DNA of 64,000 nt from Pseudomonas anatoliensis (GCF_017976235.1 NZ_JACVHC010000003.1:682001-746000); one strand, 5' to 3'. Positions 8,521-16,567 are shown, counted from the first letter of the stretch. A program made the numbers and translations. Notes: a model not told the origin generated them from the sequence alone.

Positions 8521-9309
8521 CTACCGTTCCAGACGCTCCAACAGGCCATCCTGCACCCACTGTTTCAGCCAGGTGACGGCTTGAAGTGCAGCGCCCTCAC
8601 CATAAATGACTGCCAACGCCGCACACAGTTCGGCGAAACTCCAGCCTTCGTTGAGCAGCCCGTTCAGGGCCGAGGCTTCGGCAGCTTCCAGACTGCGGTA
8701 ATGACAGATCAGATCATTACGCCAGATCAGGCAGAGCTGAGGGGCAGCAAGCGCCATGCTTGCGGGGAATTCGCTTTCTTCCTTCACCGAGCGCCACAGC
8801 GAGAGACTGTTGAATTTGCACTCCAGCCTTTGCAGCGACGGTGTGGGTTTGAACTGCAACCCGGGCCAATCTTCCGGAGCCAGCGACGCCATCGCTTCGA
8901 GGCTTAACGGTGAACCTGCGGGCGCATCAAAGGCCAGCGTGAACGCCCATTCCAGCGCAGCCAATTCGGCCAGTGGTGCGCCCTGCTCCGCCACCAGGTA
9001 CTCACAGACAAAACCGGCGAACCCTTTGCCCAACCAGCGCAAGCTGTAGTGTGCCGACGGGCATTGGCGGATATACGCGGAGGCCAACTGATCGAATTCT
9101 TCGTCACCCATCCAGTGCCAGATCGTCGGGTAATCAGTGCGCAACACTTCCAGTAAACGCGCCTTGTAGGCGTTGTGATAAATCGCCAGACCGGTGTCGA
9201 CATCCAGCGTCGGGCCGCCGATCAGACTCTTTCCCAATGCCAGGTTGGCCGTCGCTGCGTCATCCAGCAGAAACGACTCGAACGCCAACTGCCATTCCCT
9301 CAGGCGCAT
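8521..9309 (-). CDS. bufC: HvfC/BufC family protein (DUF2063), partner of MNIO enzyme
   Basis: This 262-residue protein of the DUF2063 (HvfC/BufC) family has the typical start 'LREWQLAFESFLLD' and 'GLAIYHNAYKARLLEVLRTDYP'. The N-terminal half matches the DUF2063 fold and the C-terminal half is a variable domain. In known bufferin and Hvf systems this protein forms a complex with the MNIO enzyme and presents the precursor peptide for modification. Its start overlaps the end of bufB by 10 nt, so translation is coupled. No catalytic motif of its own is seen, which fits a recognition or chaperone role. Confidence 0.85.
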   Translation of the reverse strand: MRLREWQLAFESFLLDDAATANLALGKSLIGGPTLDVDTGLAIYHNAYKARLLEVLRTDYPTIWHWMGDEEFDQLASAYIRQCPSAHYSLRWLGKGFAGFVCEYLVAEQGAPLAELAALEWAFTLAFDAPAGSPLSLEAMASLAPEDWPGLQFKPTPSLQRLECKFNSLSLWRSVKEESEFPASMALAAPQLCLIWRNDLICHYRSLEAAEASALNGLLNEGWSFAELCAALAVIYGEGAALQAVTWLKQWVQDGLLERLER

Positions 9310-10145
9310 TGCTGCCTCCCGGCCAGGACATGGCTACCGAGCTCGCGAGCCTTTTGCAGTTCATCGAGCAACTCTTCGAAGGGCGGAAAGTGATCGTCGC
9401 GTTCCAGCAATGTCGACACCGGCCCGAAGTGTTCAAGTGTGCGCTGATACAGCGCCCAGACCGGGTCACTCACCGGATGATCGTGGGTGTCGATCACGTA
9501 GTCGCCGTAATCGCTATGCCCTGCCAAGTGCAACTGGCGCACTTTGTTCTTGGGCAGGCTTTCAATAAAGTTCCACGGATCGAAGCCGTGATTGCGCGAA
9601 CTGACGTAGACATTGTTAACGTCCAGCAGCAACTCGCAGCCGCTCACCCGGCTCAGTGCGGCGAGAAATTCCCACTCAGTGAAATCATCCGAGGCGGCGC
9701 GCACATAACTGGAGACATTCTCCAGCACCAATGGACGCTGCAACACATCTTGCACCTGAGCCACTCGGCCAGCGATGTATTCGAGGCTCTCAGCGGTGTA
9801 TGGCAGCGGCAGCAGATCATGCAACTGGTGAGCGTTGCCGCGGCTCCAGCACAGATGGTCGGAGATCCACGCCGGTTTGACCCGATCGGCCAATTGCTTG
9901 AGTTGCTTGAGATAGTCCGGGTCGAGGGCATGCGGCCCGCCGATGGACAGGGAGACGCCATGCATCACCAGCGGATAGCGCTCGGCGATGGCGTCCAGGT
10001 AATACAGAGCCTTGCCGCCCTGCACCATGAAATTTTCCGAGACCACTTCGAACCAGTCGACGTCGGGCGACTGTTCAAGGATCTGTTGGTAGTAAGCGCT
10101 GCGCAATCCCAGGCCGTAGCCGAGGAAAGGAAGTGAGGCAGACAT
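9300..10145 (-). CDS. bufB: MNIO (DUF692) family multinuclear iron oxidative enzyme, BufB-like
   Basis: This 281-residue TIM-barrel protein of the DUF692/MNIO family matches BufB/HvfB. Expected metal-ligand motifs are visible in order: SENFM, HGVSLSIGG, DHLCW, LENVSSY, LLDVNNVYV and LHLAGH. Family enzymes use two or three iron ions and O2 to oxidise Cys residues of a peptide into heterocycles such as 5-thiooxazole. The ATG at 10145 is chosen because GGAG sits 7 nt upstream and the protein then begins MSASLPFLGYGLGLR, which matches the family start. It lies between the precursor gene and bufC, separated from the precursor by a large hairpin. Confidence 0.9.
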   Translation of the reverse strand: MSASLPFLGYGLGLRSAYYQQILEQSPDVDWFEVVSENFMVQGGKALYYLDAIAERYPLVMHGVSLSIGGPHALDPDYLKQLKQLADRVKPAWISDHLCWSRGNAHQLHDLLPLPYTAESLEYIAGRVAQVQDVLQRPLVLENVSSYVRAASDDFTEWEFLAALSRVSGCELLLDVNNVYVSSRNHGFDPWNFIESLPKNKVRQLHLAGHSDYGDYVIDTHDHPVSDPVWALYQRTLEHFGPVSTLLERDDHFPPFEELLDELQKARELGSHVLAGRQQCA

Positions 10146-10162
10146 GTGCGGGCTCCTGATAA

Positions 10163-10200
10163 AAGTGGCCGCAGTGGCGTGAACCACTGCGGCGGCACTT
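10163..10200. promoter_or_regulatory. large intercistronic hairpin between bufA and bufB
   Basis: GCCGCAGTGG, a six-base loop and CCACTGCGGC form a perfect 10-bp stem. It is extended, past a GG bulge, by AAGTG pairing with CACTT. It lies in the 64-nt gap between precursor and enzyme genes and has no T run. It probably stabilises the upstream precursor mRNA or partly terminates transcription, so that the peptide is made in excess over the enzyme, as in many RiPP operons. That role is inferred. Confidence 0.6.
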
Positions 10201-10209
10201 ACCGGTCAG

Positions 10210-10461
10210 TTATTCGCCGACCTTGCCACCTGCTTTATCGCAAGCCGCTTGAGTCATCGATTTGAAGCCCTGGCCTTTGCAAGCGCCCATGCCTTTGCAC
10301 GCGTGGTCTTGGGTTTTGCAATCGTTCTGGCCTTTGCAGGAGGTCACGCCGTAACAGTGCACGTTGGCCTCGCTGGCCATCGCATTGGTGGCTACACCGG
10401 CAAACAGGGTAGCGGCAGCCAAAGCGAGAGCGGCACCAGCAGCAGCGGTCTTGATCGTCAT
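10210..10461 (-). CDS. bufA: bufferin-type (DUF2282/BufA) exported metal-binding precursor peptide
   Basis: This 83-residue protein has a signal peptide (residues 1-29, AMA cleavage site). Its short mature part carries six Cys at residues 36, 42, 48, 55, 61 and 74, mostly within a CKG-repeat pattern (SCKGQND, ACKGMGA, ACKGQGF). This is the DUF2282/bufferin architecture. In characterised bufferins the MNIO enzyme oxidises some Cys to thiooxazoles, and the periplasmic product then sequesters copper. The gene starts the bufA-bufB-bufC cassette, has an AGGA ribosome-binding region, and lies 110 nt downstream of a heavy-metal ATPase on the same strand. Which Cys are modified and which metal is bound are not shown by sequence. 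Confidence 0.88.
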   Translation of the reverse strand: MTIKTAAAGAALALAAATLFAGVATNAMASEANVHCYGVTSCKGQNDCKTQDHACKGMGACKGQGFKSMTQAACDKAGGKVGE

Positions 10462-10524
10462 TTTTCTTATCCTCGGTAAGCATCAGGGATGTCGGCTGGA
10501 AGGTTGTTCAGTCCCGACACAGCA

Positions 10525-10552
10525 CTAGAGAACGCTGCCCTGATGGCGTTAC
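10525..10552 (-). promoter_or_regulatory. candidate ECF-sigma-like promoter for bufA
   Basis: Reading the minus strand, GTAACG (10552-10547) and TCTAG (10529-10525) are separated by 17 nt, which resembles ECF sigma-factor promoters of the GAACTT-N17-TCTNA kind. An inverted pair CATCAGGG/CCCTGATG flanks the same region (about 10489-10496 and 10538-10545). Bufferin operons are known to be under ECF sigma control in some bacteria. No sigma gene is in this window, so this is a weak inference. Confidence 0.25.
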
Positions 10553-10571
10553 AGCGGGGCGAAAAATAATT

Positions 10572-12479
10572 TCAGATTTCTTCCTTGAGTTTGAGCAGCG
10601 GCTCTTGAAAGCGCAGCAATCGCCCGGCATTGCCCAACACCAGTAACGTGCTGAAGTTGTGCAGCAACGCGGCGATCATCGCCCCGGCGGCTCCGAGCCA
10701 GCCGAACGCTGCGAACACGACAATGGCCAGCGTCCAGCCCAGCCCGATGATCACGTTGACCTGCAAGGTTCGTCGACATTGGCGACTGAGCCGCACACAA
10801 GTGCCGAGCCGACGCAGATCGCTGCCGATCAACACGATATCGGCCGAAGCCAAGGCGATGTCTGCCCCGCCCGCGCCCATCGCCACACCGACCACGCCAG
10901 CCTTGAGCGCCAGCGAATCGTTGATGCCGTCGCCCACCACCATCGGCCGGAAACCGTCGTTGATTTCTTTCAGCACGCGATTGAGTTTGTCCTCGGGCAA
11001 CGCCTGGGCTTCGACTTCCTTCAGACCGACTTCGCGAGCCAGTGTCTGGGCCACGCTTTGGCGATCGCCGGTCAGCAACAGTTGCCGCCCCAGGCCCAAC
11101 TCACGCAGTTCACTAAGGGCAAATCGGGCTTCCGGTTTGACACTGTCAGCCAACAGCAGCCAGGCGAGAAACTCACCGTTCAACGCCAGGCCGGCAATCG
11201 GTCCATCGTGTTCTGGGATGGTCGTCGTGGTGATGCCCAGTTGTGCGAACAATTCCGGACGGCCAAGCGCCGCTTCGCCCTGCCCGGTCATGGCGACTAC
11301 ACCGAGGCCCTGCCGTTCGTGAATATCGGACAGAGGCAAACTGTCGTCCTGATTGACCAACCCCGCCAGCGCACGACTGACCGGATGACTGCTCGCCGCG
11401 CCCAGACTGGCGGCGAGCACCATGACCGTCGACTGATCCGCGTGCGAACTGTTGATCGACTGCAAGCGCAAGGTGCCGTAAGTCAGGGTGCCGGTCTTGT
11501 CGACGACCAGCGAGGTGAGATCGGCCAGCTCTTCGAGGAACGCCGAGCTGCGAATCAGAATCCCGTGCCGCGCCGCCACCGCCACGCCGGCAATCGCCGT
11601 GGCCGGTGCCGACAACACCAAGGCGCAAGGACATGCGGCGACCAACACCGCGAGCATCGCTTGCGCATCATTGGTGATGAACCAGGTGACGGCCGCCAAC
11701 AGCAACACCAGCACCATGTAACTACCGGCATAGCGCTCAAGCAACCGGGTGATCGGCGGTTTCGAACGCTCGGCGTTTTGCATCAGCGCGATGACTTTGC
11801 CCAACGTCGACTCGTCGCCAGTGCGGGTCACTTCGATGCGCAACAGACCGTCGAGATTGATCGCGCCGCCAAACACCGTCATGCCGACGCTTGCTTCCAC
11901 CGGCACGGATTCACCGGTAATCGACGCGGTGTCGAGACTGGCCTGGCCGGACAAAACGCGACCGTCCGCCGGAACTCGATCACCCGCGCGGACCTCGACG
12001 GTGTCACCGGATTTGAGCGTGCCGTTGTCGACTTCAACGATCGAGCCGTCAGCCTGAATCTTGCGTGCATGACTGCGGGTCAATTGGCCGAGTGCGTGAA
12101 TCGCCTCCTGCGAGCCAATGACGCTGCGTTCCTCCAGCACATGGCCGAAGATCATGATGATCGGCAGCAACGCGGCGGTCAGCAGATCGCCAGTCGCCCA
12201 CGCCCCGAGCATCGCCAAGGCAATCAATTGGTCGGTGATGCCATGCAGGCTTGGATAACGCAGGCTGAACCACGCCGAACGCATCACCGGAACGGCGACC
12301 AATAAAGAAGCAACACCCAGCAGTAACTGACTGACACCGGTTTGTTCCGGCAGCAGCCAACGCCAGATCAGACCGAGGCCGAGCAGACCAAGCGCGAGCA
12401 TGGCCAATGTCAGTTGACGCGCGGCGCGACGTTGTTCGGCTGAGGACAACAGGCCCGGTGCAGCGGTGATCGCGCTCAT
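10572..12479 (-). CDS. heavy-metal-translocating P1B-type ATPase lacking N-terminal HMA domain
   Basis: This 635-residue integral membrane pump has the P-type hallmarks in order: TGE (about 188-190), the metal-path CPC motif (283-285), phosphorylation motif DKTGT (327-331), HP (365-366) and GDGIND (516-521). The last membrane segment carries 'HNFSTLLVLGNAGRLL' (607 on), unlike the textbook copper (IB-1), zinc (IB-2) or HEGG/HEGS (IB-4) patterns, so the substrate cannot be named. No CxxC metal-binding domain precedes the first helix at about residue 22. The start overlaps the preceding SPFH gene by 4 nt, making it the last gene of a four-gene coupled operon. It lies just upstream of the bufferin cassette. 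Confidence 0.9.
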   Translation of the reverse strand: MSAITAAPGLLSSAEQRRAARQLTLAMLALGLLGLGLIWRWLLPEQTGVSQLLLGVASLLVAVPVMRSAWFSLRYPSLHGITDQLIALAMLGAWATGDLLTAALLPIIMIFGHVLEERSVIGSQEAIHALGQLTRSHARKIQADGSIVEVDNGTLKSGDTVEVRAGDRVPADGRVLSGQASLDTASITGESVPVEASVGMTVFGGAINLDGLLRIEVTRTGDESTLGKVIALMQNAERSKPPITRLLERYAGSYMVLVLLLAAVTWFITNDAQAMLAVLVAACPCALVLSAPATAIAGVAVAARHGILIRSSAFLEELADLTSLVVDKTGTLTYGTLRLQSINSSHADQSTVMVLAASLGAASSHPVSRALAGLVNQDDSLPLSDIHERQGLGVVAMTGQGEAALGRPELFAQLGITTTTIPEHDGPIAGLALNGEFLAWLLLADSVKPEARFALSELRELGLGRQLLLTGDRQSVAQTLAREVGLKEVEAQALPEDKLNRVLKEINDGFRPMVVGDGINDSLALKAGVVGVAMGAGGADIALASADIVLIGSDLRRLGTCVRLSRQCRRTLQVNVIIGLGWTLAIVVFAAFGWLGAAGAMIAALLHNFSTLLVLGNAGRLLRFQEPLLKLKEEI

Positions 12480-13537
12480 TGACTGGCTCCCTGAATGATC
12501 AGGCGGGAATCGTCTTTCGGATCGACCGTAGTCACTGATCCGGCCTGGCCAAGAATTTTCGGCATGCGCTCGCGATACAGGCGCAGGAACATTTGCGGGT
12601 CAGTGCCATTCAATTGGGCCTTGGCCAGACTCGACACCGTAGCGGTGTCAGCAGACGCTTTGGCCAGGCGCTCACCCGCCTGAGCGTGAGCGACTTGCAG
12701 CGTACGATCGGCTTGTTCGTTGGCGGACTGGGTGAGTTTCTCGGCATCAGTGCGAGCGTTGGCCACGGCTTTGTCGGCTTGTTGGCTGGCGGTCAGCACC
12801 GCGTTGAAAGCGCTGACGGCGAGACTGGGCAGACTGGACTGCACATCAACCCGTGCCACCTCGATGCCTATGCCCTGCCCGCTGGTTTTCAGTTCAGCCA
12901 GGCGTTGGTTGATGCCTCGCACCAGATCACCGCGCAAGCGCTCGCGACGTTCGGCAGCCTGATTATCGGCACCGATCAATTCCGGTCGGGCCACCAGAAT
13001 GGTGTCCAGATCCCGTGCGGCGGTCAGTGCCACGGCGCTGCGAGTGACCAGCCGATCAAGCGCTGGCAGCACATGATCACCCTGCAGCACGAAGTCATAG
13101 GGATCGGTCACTTTGTAAAACACTCGCACATCCAGTTGCACGACGCCGGCGTCACCGGTCAATAAATAACCAGATCCGGCCAGTGCATCACTGAGCGGCG
13201 TGGCAAACGTGGCAACCCGATCAGCCTTCAACGCCTCATCGTTGCGCAGCAGATTTTCCACTCGACGCTCTATCACTCGATCTGCCGCTGGCAGCAAAAC
13301 CACCTGCTCGAATGGCTGCGGCCAAGCCAACAACAAACCGGCATTCTGGATGCGATCCAGCGCACCAAAGTGCAAAACCACGGCGCGATTCTGCGGATCA
13401 ATCTGCCGGACATTCGAGAATGCCCACGCCACCGCGGCCAGCACGGTCACGGCGTAGAGGGCAAAAAACGCCAAACGTCCGGCCTGAATCCACGGACTGT
13501 TCAGCGAATATGTTCCACGTGGAACTTCTTCACTCAT
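12476..13537 (-). CDS. SPFH/Band-7 membrane protein, HflC-like (third SPFH gene of operon)
   Basis: This 353-residue protein has one N-terminal membrane helix (about residues 20-42) followed by an SPFH/prohibitin domain (DPQNRAVVLHFGALDR onward). An Ala/Gln/Glu-rich coiled coil follows (about 245-310, 'QQADKAVANARTDAEKLTQSANEQADR'). The overall plan matches HflC/HflK protease modulators, but the genuine hflKC pair is normally beside hflX/hfq, which are not here, so this is a paralogue. It overlaps both neighbours by 4 nt. SPFH proteins form large ring scaffolds on membranes; a scaffold role for the adjacent metal ATPase is inferred. A parS site lies within its first ten codons. Confidence 0.8.
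   Translation of the reverse strand: MSEEVPRGTYSLNSPWIQAGRLAFFALYAVTVLAAVAWAFSNVRQIDPQNRAVVLHFGALDRIQNAGLLLAWPQPFEQVVLLPAADRVIERRVENLLRNDEALKADRVATFATPLSDALAGSGYLLTGDAGVVQLDVRVFYKVTDPYDFVLQGDHVLPALDRLVTRSAVALTAARDLDTILVARPELIGADNQAAERRERLRGDLVRGINQRLAELKTSGQGIGIEVARVDVQSSLPSLAVSAFNAVLTASQQADKAVANARTDAEKLTQSANEQADRTLQVAHAQAGERLAKASADTATVSSLAKAQLNGTDPQMFLRLYRERMPKILGQAGSVTTVDPKDDSRLIIQGASQ
13511..13526. other. parS: parS centromere site (15/16 match) inside SPFH gene
   Basis: The sequence is TGTTCCACGTGGAACT, identical to the copy at 154-169 and differing from the parS consensus only at the last base. It falls in codons 4-9 of the 12476-13537 gene. It lies about 48 kb from oriC and 13.4 kb from the other site. 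Confidence 0.85.
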
Positions 13538-14580
13538 GGTTGCGATCCGGTTTTGCTGTCGAGATTCGGCGGGCCGTCGACCAGCACACGGAATGGCGCG
13601 GCATCGGTGCGCAGAATCAGCTTGGTGTCTGGCGTGACGATGGTGCCGAGGGTGTCCAGAGAACGCAGCAAGTTATACAACTGCGGTGAACTGGCGTAGG
13701 CGCGGCCGTAGATCTGCGCGGCCTCGACGCGAGATTGCGCTTCGATATCCGCGGCTTTCACCGTGGCATCCGCTTGTACAATCCGCGCATCACGCTCGGC
13801 GGCAGAGCGAATTTGCGCAGCTTCGCGCTTGCCGATGGCGGTGCGTTCGGTGGCAATTGTTTCACGCTCGGCGCGCATCCGATCGACCGTGGCGGTGAGT
13901 GTCACTGACGGCAAGGTCAACCGCTCGATACCGACTTGCACCACTCGCACGCCGTAAGTCGCGAGGAGTTGCTGATCGATTTGCTGACGCAGCTGTGCCT
14001 CGAATTCGGCGATGTGTACCTGACTCGCATCGGTGTTAACCAGATTCGCCAGATCAAAACTACTGGCGGTGGTTTCCAGTGCCGAGCCTACAAACGTGCG
14101 AATCTGCCGTGCTGCCTCGTCCGGCTGATTCTGCACGGCGCGCATGAAGCGCTGCACATTGTCCGGATCGCCCTGCACCTGCCACGCCACATAAGCCTGG
14201 ACGATGATGCGCAAACCATCCCGGGTGCCAACATCCTGCAAACCGCTGGAGGTGGTACGCAAGCGCAGATCCACCGGGATCGCAGCTTCGAATGGCGCGG
14301 GCCAGCGCCAGCTCAAACCGGGATCGAGCAACACCCGCGACGGATTCCCGAACCGGGTAATGACCGTGGCTTCACCGGAGCGCACTTGCACCAGGCTCGC
14401 CGCGGCGATGGCGAACGCCACCAGCAACGCCGCCCAACCCATGCGCCGCCATGGAAAAGGCCCCGCCTCTTCCGGCGCGCCGTGGTGATGATGCCCATGA
14501 TGATGGTGATGTCCGCCGTGGCCATGGCCGTGATCGTGGCCGCCGTGGTCATGATGATCGTGAGTGTGCGACTGGCTCAA
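13534..14580 (-). CDS. SPFH/Band-7 membrane protein with extreme His-rich N-terminus (HflC/HflK-like)
   Basis: This 348-residue protein has 18 His among its first 33 residues, interspersed with Gly and Asp. Next come a membrane helix (about 48-66) and an SPFH domain (GEATVITRFGNPSRVLLDPGLSWRWPAPFE). A coiled coil of RAERETIATERTAIG and QSRVEAAQIYGR character ends the protein. The His tract should bind transition metals such as Zn, Ni, Co or Cu; that is chemistry-based inference. The start codon is TTG at 14580, overlapping the TGA of the upstream gene (TTGA), and no ATG fits. The downstream SPFH gene overlaps its end by 4 nt. The His tract together with the adjacent metal ATPase points to metal homeostasis. 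Confidence 0.82.
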   Translation of the reverse strand: MSQSHTHDHHDHGGHDHGHGHGGHHHHHGHHHHGAPEEAGPFPWRRMGWAALLVAFAIAAASLVQVRSGEATVITRFGNPSRVLLDPGLSWRWPAPFEAAIPVDLRLRTTSSGLQDVGTRDGLRIIVQAYVAWQVQGDPDNVQRFMRAVQNQPDEAARQIRTFVGSALETTASSFDLANLVNTDASQVHIAEFEAQLRQQIDQQLLATYGVRVVQVGIERLTLPSVTLTATVDRMRAERETIATERTAIGKREAAQIRSAAERDARIVQADATVKAADIEAQSRVEAAQIYGRAYASSPQLYNLLRSLDTLGTIVTPDTKLILRTDAAPFRVLVDGPPNLDSKTGSQP

Positions 14581-16538
14581 TGGGCGACTCCTGGTTGAGC
14601 GGTAGAACGTGCGGGCGTCGGATCGGCCGGCAGCGTGAACGTACGCAGATCGATAGTCGGCGCGTTATTGCTACCGCCCAGTCGATGGTCGAGTACCAGC
14701 AATTTGGCTTTGCTCAGGCCTTGGCTGAGCTGACTGAGGTATTGCTCAAGGACGAACGCCTGACCCGCGCTGGCGTAGGCTTTTTGTTCAGCACTGAACT
14801 TCAGATCCGCTGCCTGCGCGGCGGCGCTGATTTCACGCGCGTTGGCGCTGGCCTGATCGCGAGCGAGGCTAGCCTGCAATTGCGCCTGATTAATCGCTTG
14901 CGCTGCGGCGCCACGTTCGCGGGAGATCAAGGCCTGCGCACCGATTTGCGCCGCTTGCACGCCGTGATAGGCATTGGCCGCTCCGGCCGGCGGGTGAATG
15001 GCCTCGACGACCGTGGCGAGAATTTCCACGCCGCTGTCGAGTTGTTGCAGATCGCTTTGCACCGCACGGCCGATTTCTTCACCCAGCCCTACCCTGTCCG
15101 CACCGAGCAAACCGTCGAGGGTGCGCGAGGCAAAATCGTGGACCAGAATCCGGCTGGCGGTGCTGCGGATCAGCGTCGGCACATCGGCGCTGTTGTAGGT
15201 AGCCGCCAGCGCTGCCTGGTCGGTAAGGCCGATGCGATAGACGAAACGCACATCCATGTTGACGATCTGAAAGCTCTGCTGCGCGCCACGACTGCTGGCA
15301 ATGACTTGAGATTTATCATTCACATGGCTGGCGTCCCACAAGCGGTTGGCCGTGGACGGCGCCGGGCCTTCAGCAGGTACGGGTTGAACCGGCGCCGGAT
15401 TTTCGCCAACGCTGGTCGCCAGTTCATGCACCACGCCGTTTTCAACGCTTAACACCCGGCCCAGTGGCCACGGCAATCCTGCGTGCAAACCTGGGCCGAA
15501 CACCTGCACCGGTTTGCCAAAACGTTCGTAGATGCCCCGACCTTGCAAGGGGATCTCATGCAGCCCGGTCAGCAACCAGCCGATTGCCAAGACCAACGCC
15601 AGCACCGGCAAAAACGCCCGGCGCATGTAGCTGAACGCCCAGATCTGGCGTAGATCGATGCCAAAGCGATTGTGTAATTCGTGCTGTAGCGCCAGCAAAG
15701 GCTGGGGCGGCCAGCGCAGCATGTCAGCGACAAAACTGCGCGCGAGCAGCGTCGGTTCAAGCTGTTCGCGTTGAGGGCTGAATACCGACAGAACGGCGCG
15801 CAATAGCAGCTCGATCGCAACCAAACCCGGCAAGATTCCGATAAGTACCGCCAGACGAACCGGCCAAACGGAAGTTTCTGCGGCGAACAACAAACACAGA
15901 GCGCCCAATACCAGACTGATGATCGCTACACGCGTCAGTTGGGCCAGCGAACTCGCTTCAGGCCATTGCGCAGGGTTTTCCTGAGCCAGTTGCCGCTCCA
16001 GCACCAACAAGCCAAACGCCAATAACAATGCCAACGCGGCGCCGACTGTGGCAGACACACCGACAGCCGCGGACGGTAACGTCAGGTTCCACACCTGCTC
16101 GATGCTGAGCACAATCAGCAACGCCCAACCGCCCAGCCACAACGTCGCTGCGCCGATTAGTCCAAGCAGATGCACGCTGCGTCGGCTCAAGCGATCGAGC
16201 AGGCGTTCATACCAGCCATCCGCCGCGGGCTGCTCATCAACAGTCAATGGCATGGCTGGCAGTGGATTCATCACCCGTGCACGCCACTGCGTCACCCACC
16301 AGGCCGATTGCAGCCCGGCAACCACCACCAGCAATGCCGCGCTCTGGTTGATCAGCAGCGGCAGCCACAACGACTGCGGCGCAAATAACCCGACAAAAAA
16401 CGCCAGCACCCACCCCGCCCCGGCCAATGCACCAAGGCCGATCGCCAAACGACGCAACCTTCGGCCCTGCGCGGCCGCCTGTTGAAAGCGCGGCAGTCCG
16501 GCCACTTGCGTGCCTTCAACCTCCAGATCGACTTGCAT
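14577..16538 (-). CDS. SPFH/Band-7 protein, HflK-like, with multi-helix N-terminal membrane domain
   Basis: This protein of about 653 residues heads the operon. Its first ~300 residues hold about six membrane helices not found in ordinary HflK, and a seventh helix (about 305-325) leads into the SPFH domain ('GRGIYERFGKPVQVFGPGLHAGLPWPLG'). A coiled coil ('QLQASLARDQASANAREISAAAQAADLKF') follows. The C-terminus 'DLRTF' resembles HflK-type ends. The ATG at 16538 is preferred because GGGGTG lies just before it; a GTG eight codons upstream (16562) has no ribosome site and abuts a palindrome. It overlaps the His-rich SPFH gene by 3-4 nt. Function is unknown beyond the family's scaffold and protease-modulator precedent. 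Confidence 0.78.
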   Translation of the reverse strand: MQVDLEVEGTQVAGLPRFQQAAAQGRRLRRLAIGLGALAGAGWVLAFFVGLFAPQSLWLPLLINQSAALLVVVAGLQSAWWVTQWRARVMNPLPAMPLTVDEQPAADGWYERLLDRLSRRSVHLLGLIGAATLWLGGWALLIVLSIEQVWNLTLPSAAVGVSATVGAALALLLAFGLLVLERQLAQENPAQWPEASSLAQLTRVAIISLVLGALCLLFAAETSVWPVRLAVLIGILPGLVAIELLLRAVLSVFSPQREQLEPTLLARSFVADMLRWPPQPLLALQHELHNRFGIDLRQIWAFSYMRRAFLPVLALVLAIGWLLTGLHEIPLQGRGIYERFGKPVQVFGPGLHAGLPWPLGRVLSVENGVVHELATSVGENPAPVQPVPAEGPAPSTANRLWDASHVNDKSQVIASSRGAQQSFQIVNMDVRFVYRIGLTDQAALAATYNSADVPTLIRSTASRILVHDFASRTLDGLLGADRVGLGEEIGRAVQSDLQQLDSGVEILATVVEAIHPPAGAANAYHGVQAAQIGAQALISRERGAAAQAINQAQLQASLARDQASANAREISAAAQAADLKFSAEQKAYASAGQAFVLEQYLSQLSQGLSKAKLLVLDHRLGGSNNAPTIDLRTFTLPADPTPARSTAQPGVAH

Positions 16539-16567
16539 ATCACCCCAAAGCCATCGGCTCACTGCTC

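Noticed and set aside
10659..12305. 548-codon plus-strand frame opposite the metal ATPase
   Set aside because: It is an antisense shadow of a gene with all P-type ATPase motifs and has no recognisable domain.
12476..16538. Interpretation of the SPFH genes as the housekeeping hflK-hflC pair
   Set aside because: There are three genes, no hflX or hfq neighbours, a metal ATPase partner and unusual N-termini, so they are paralogues.
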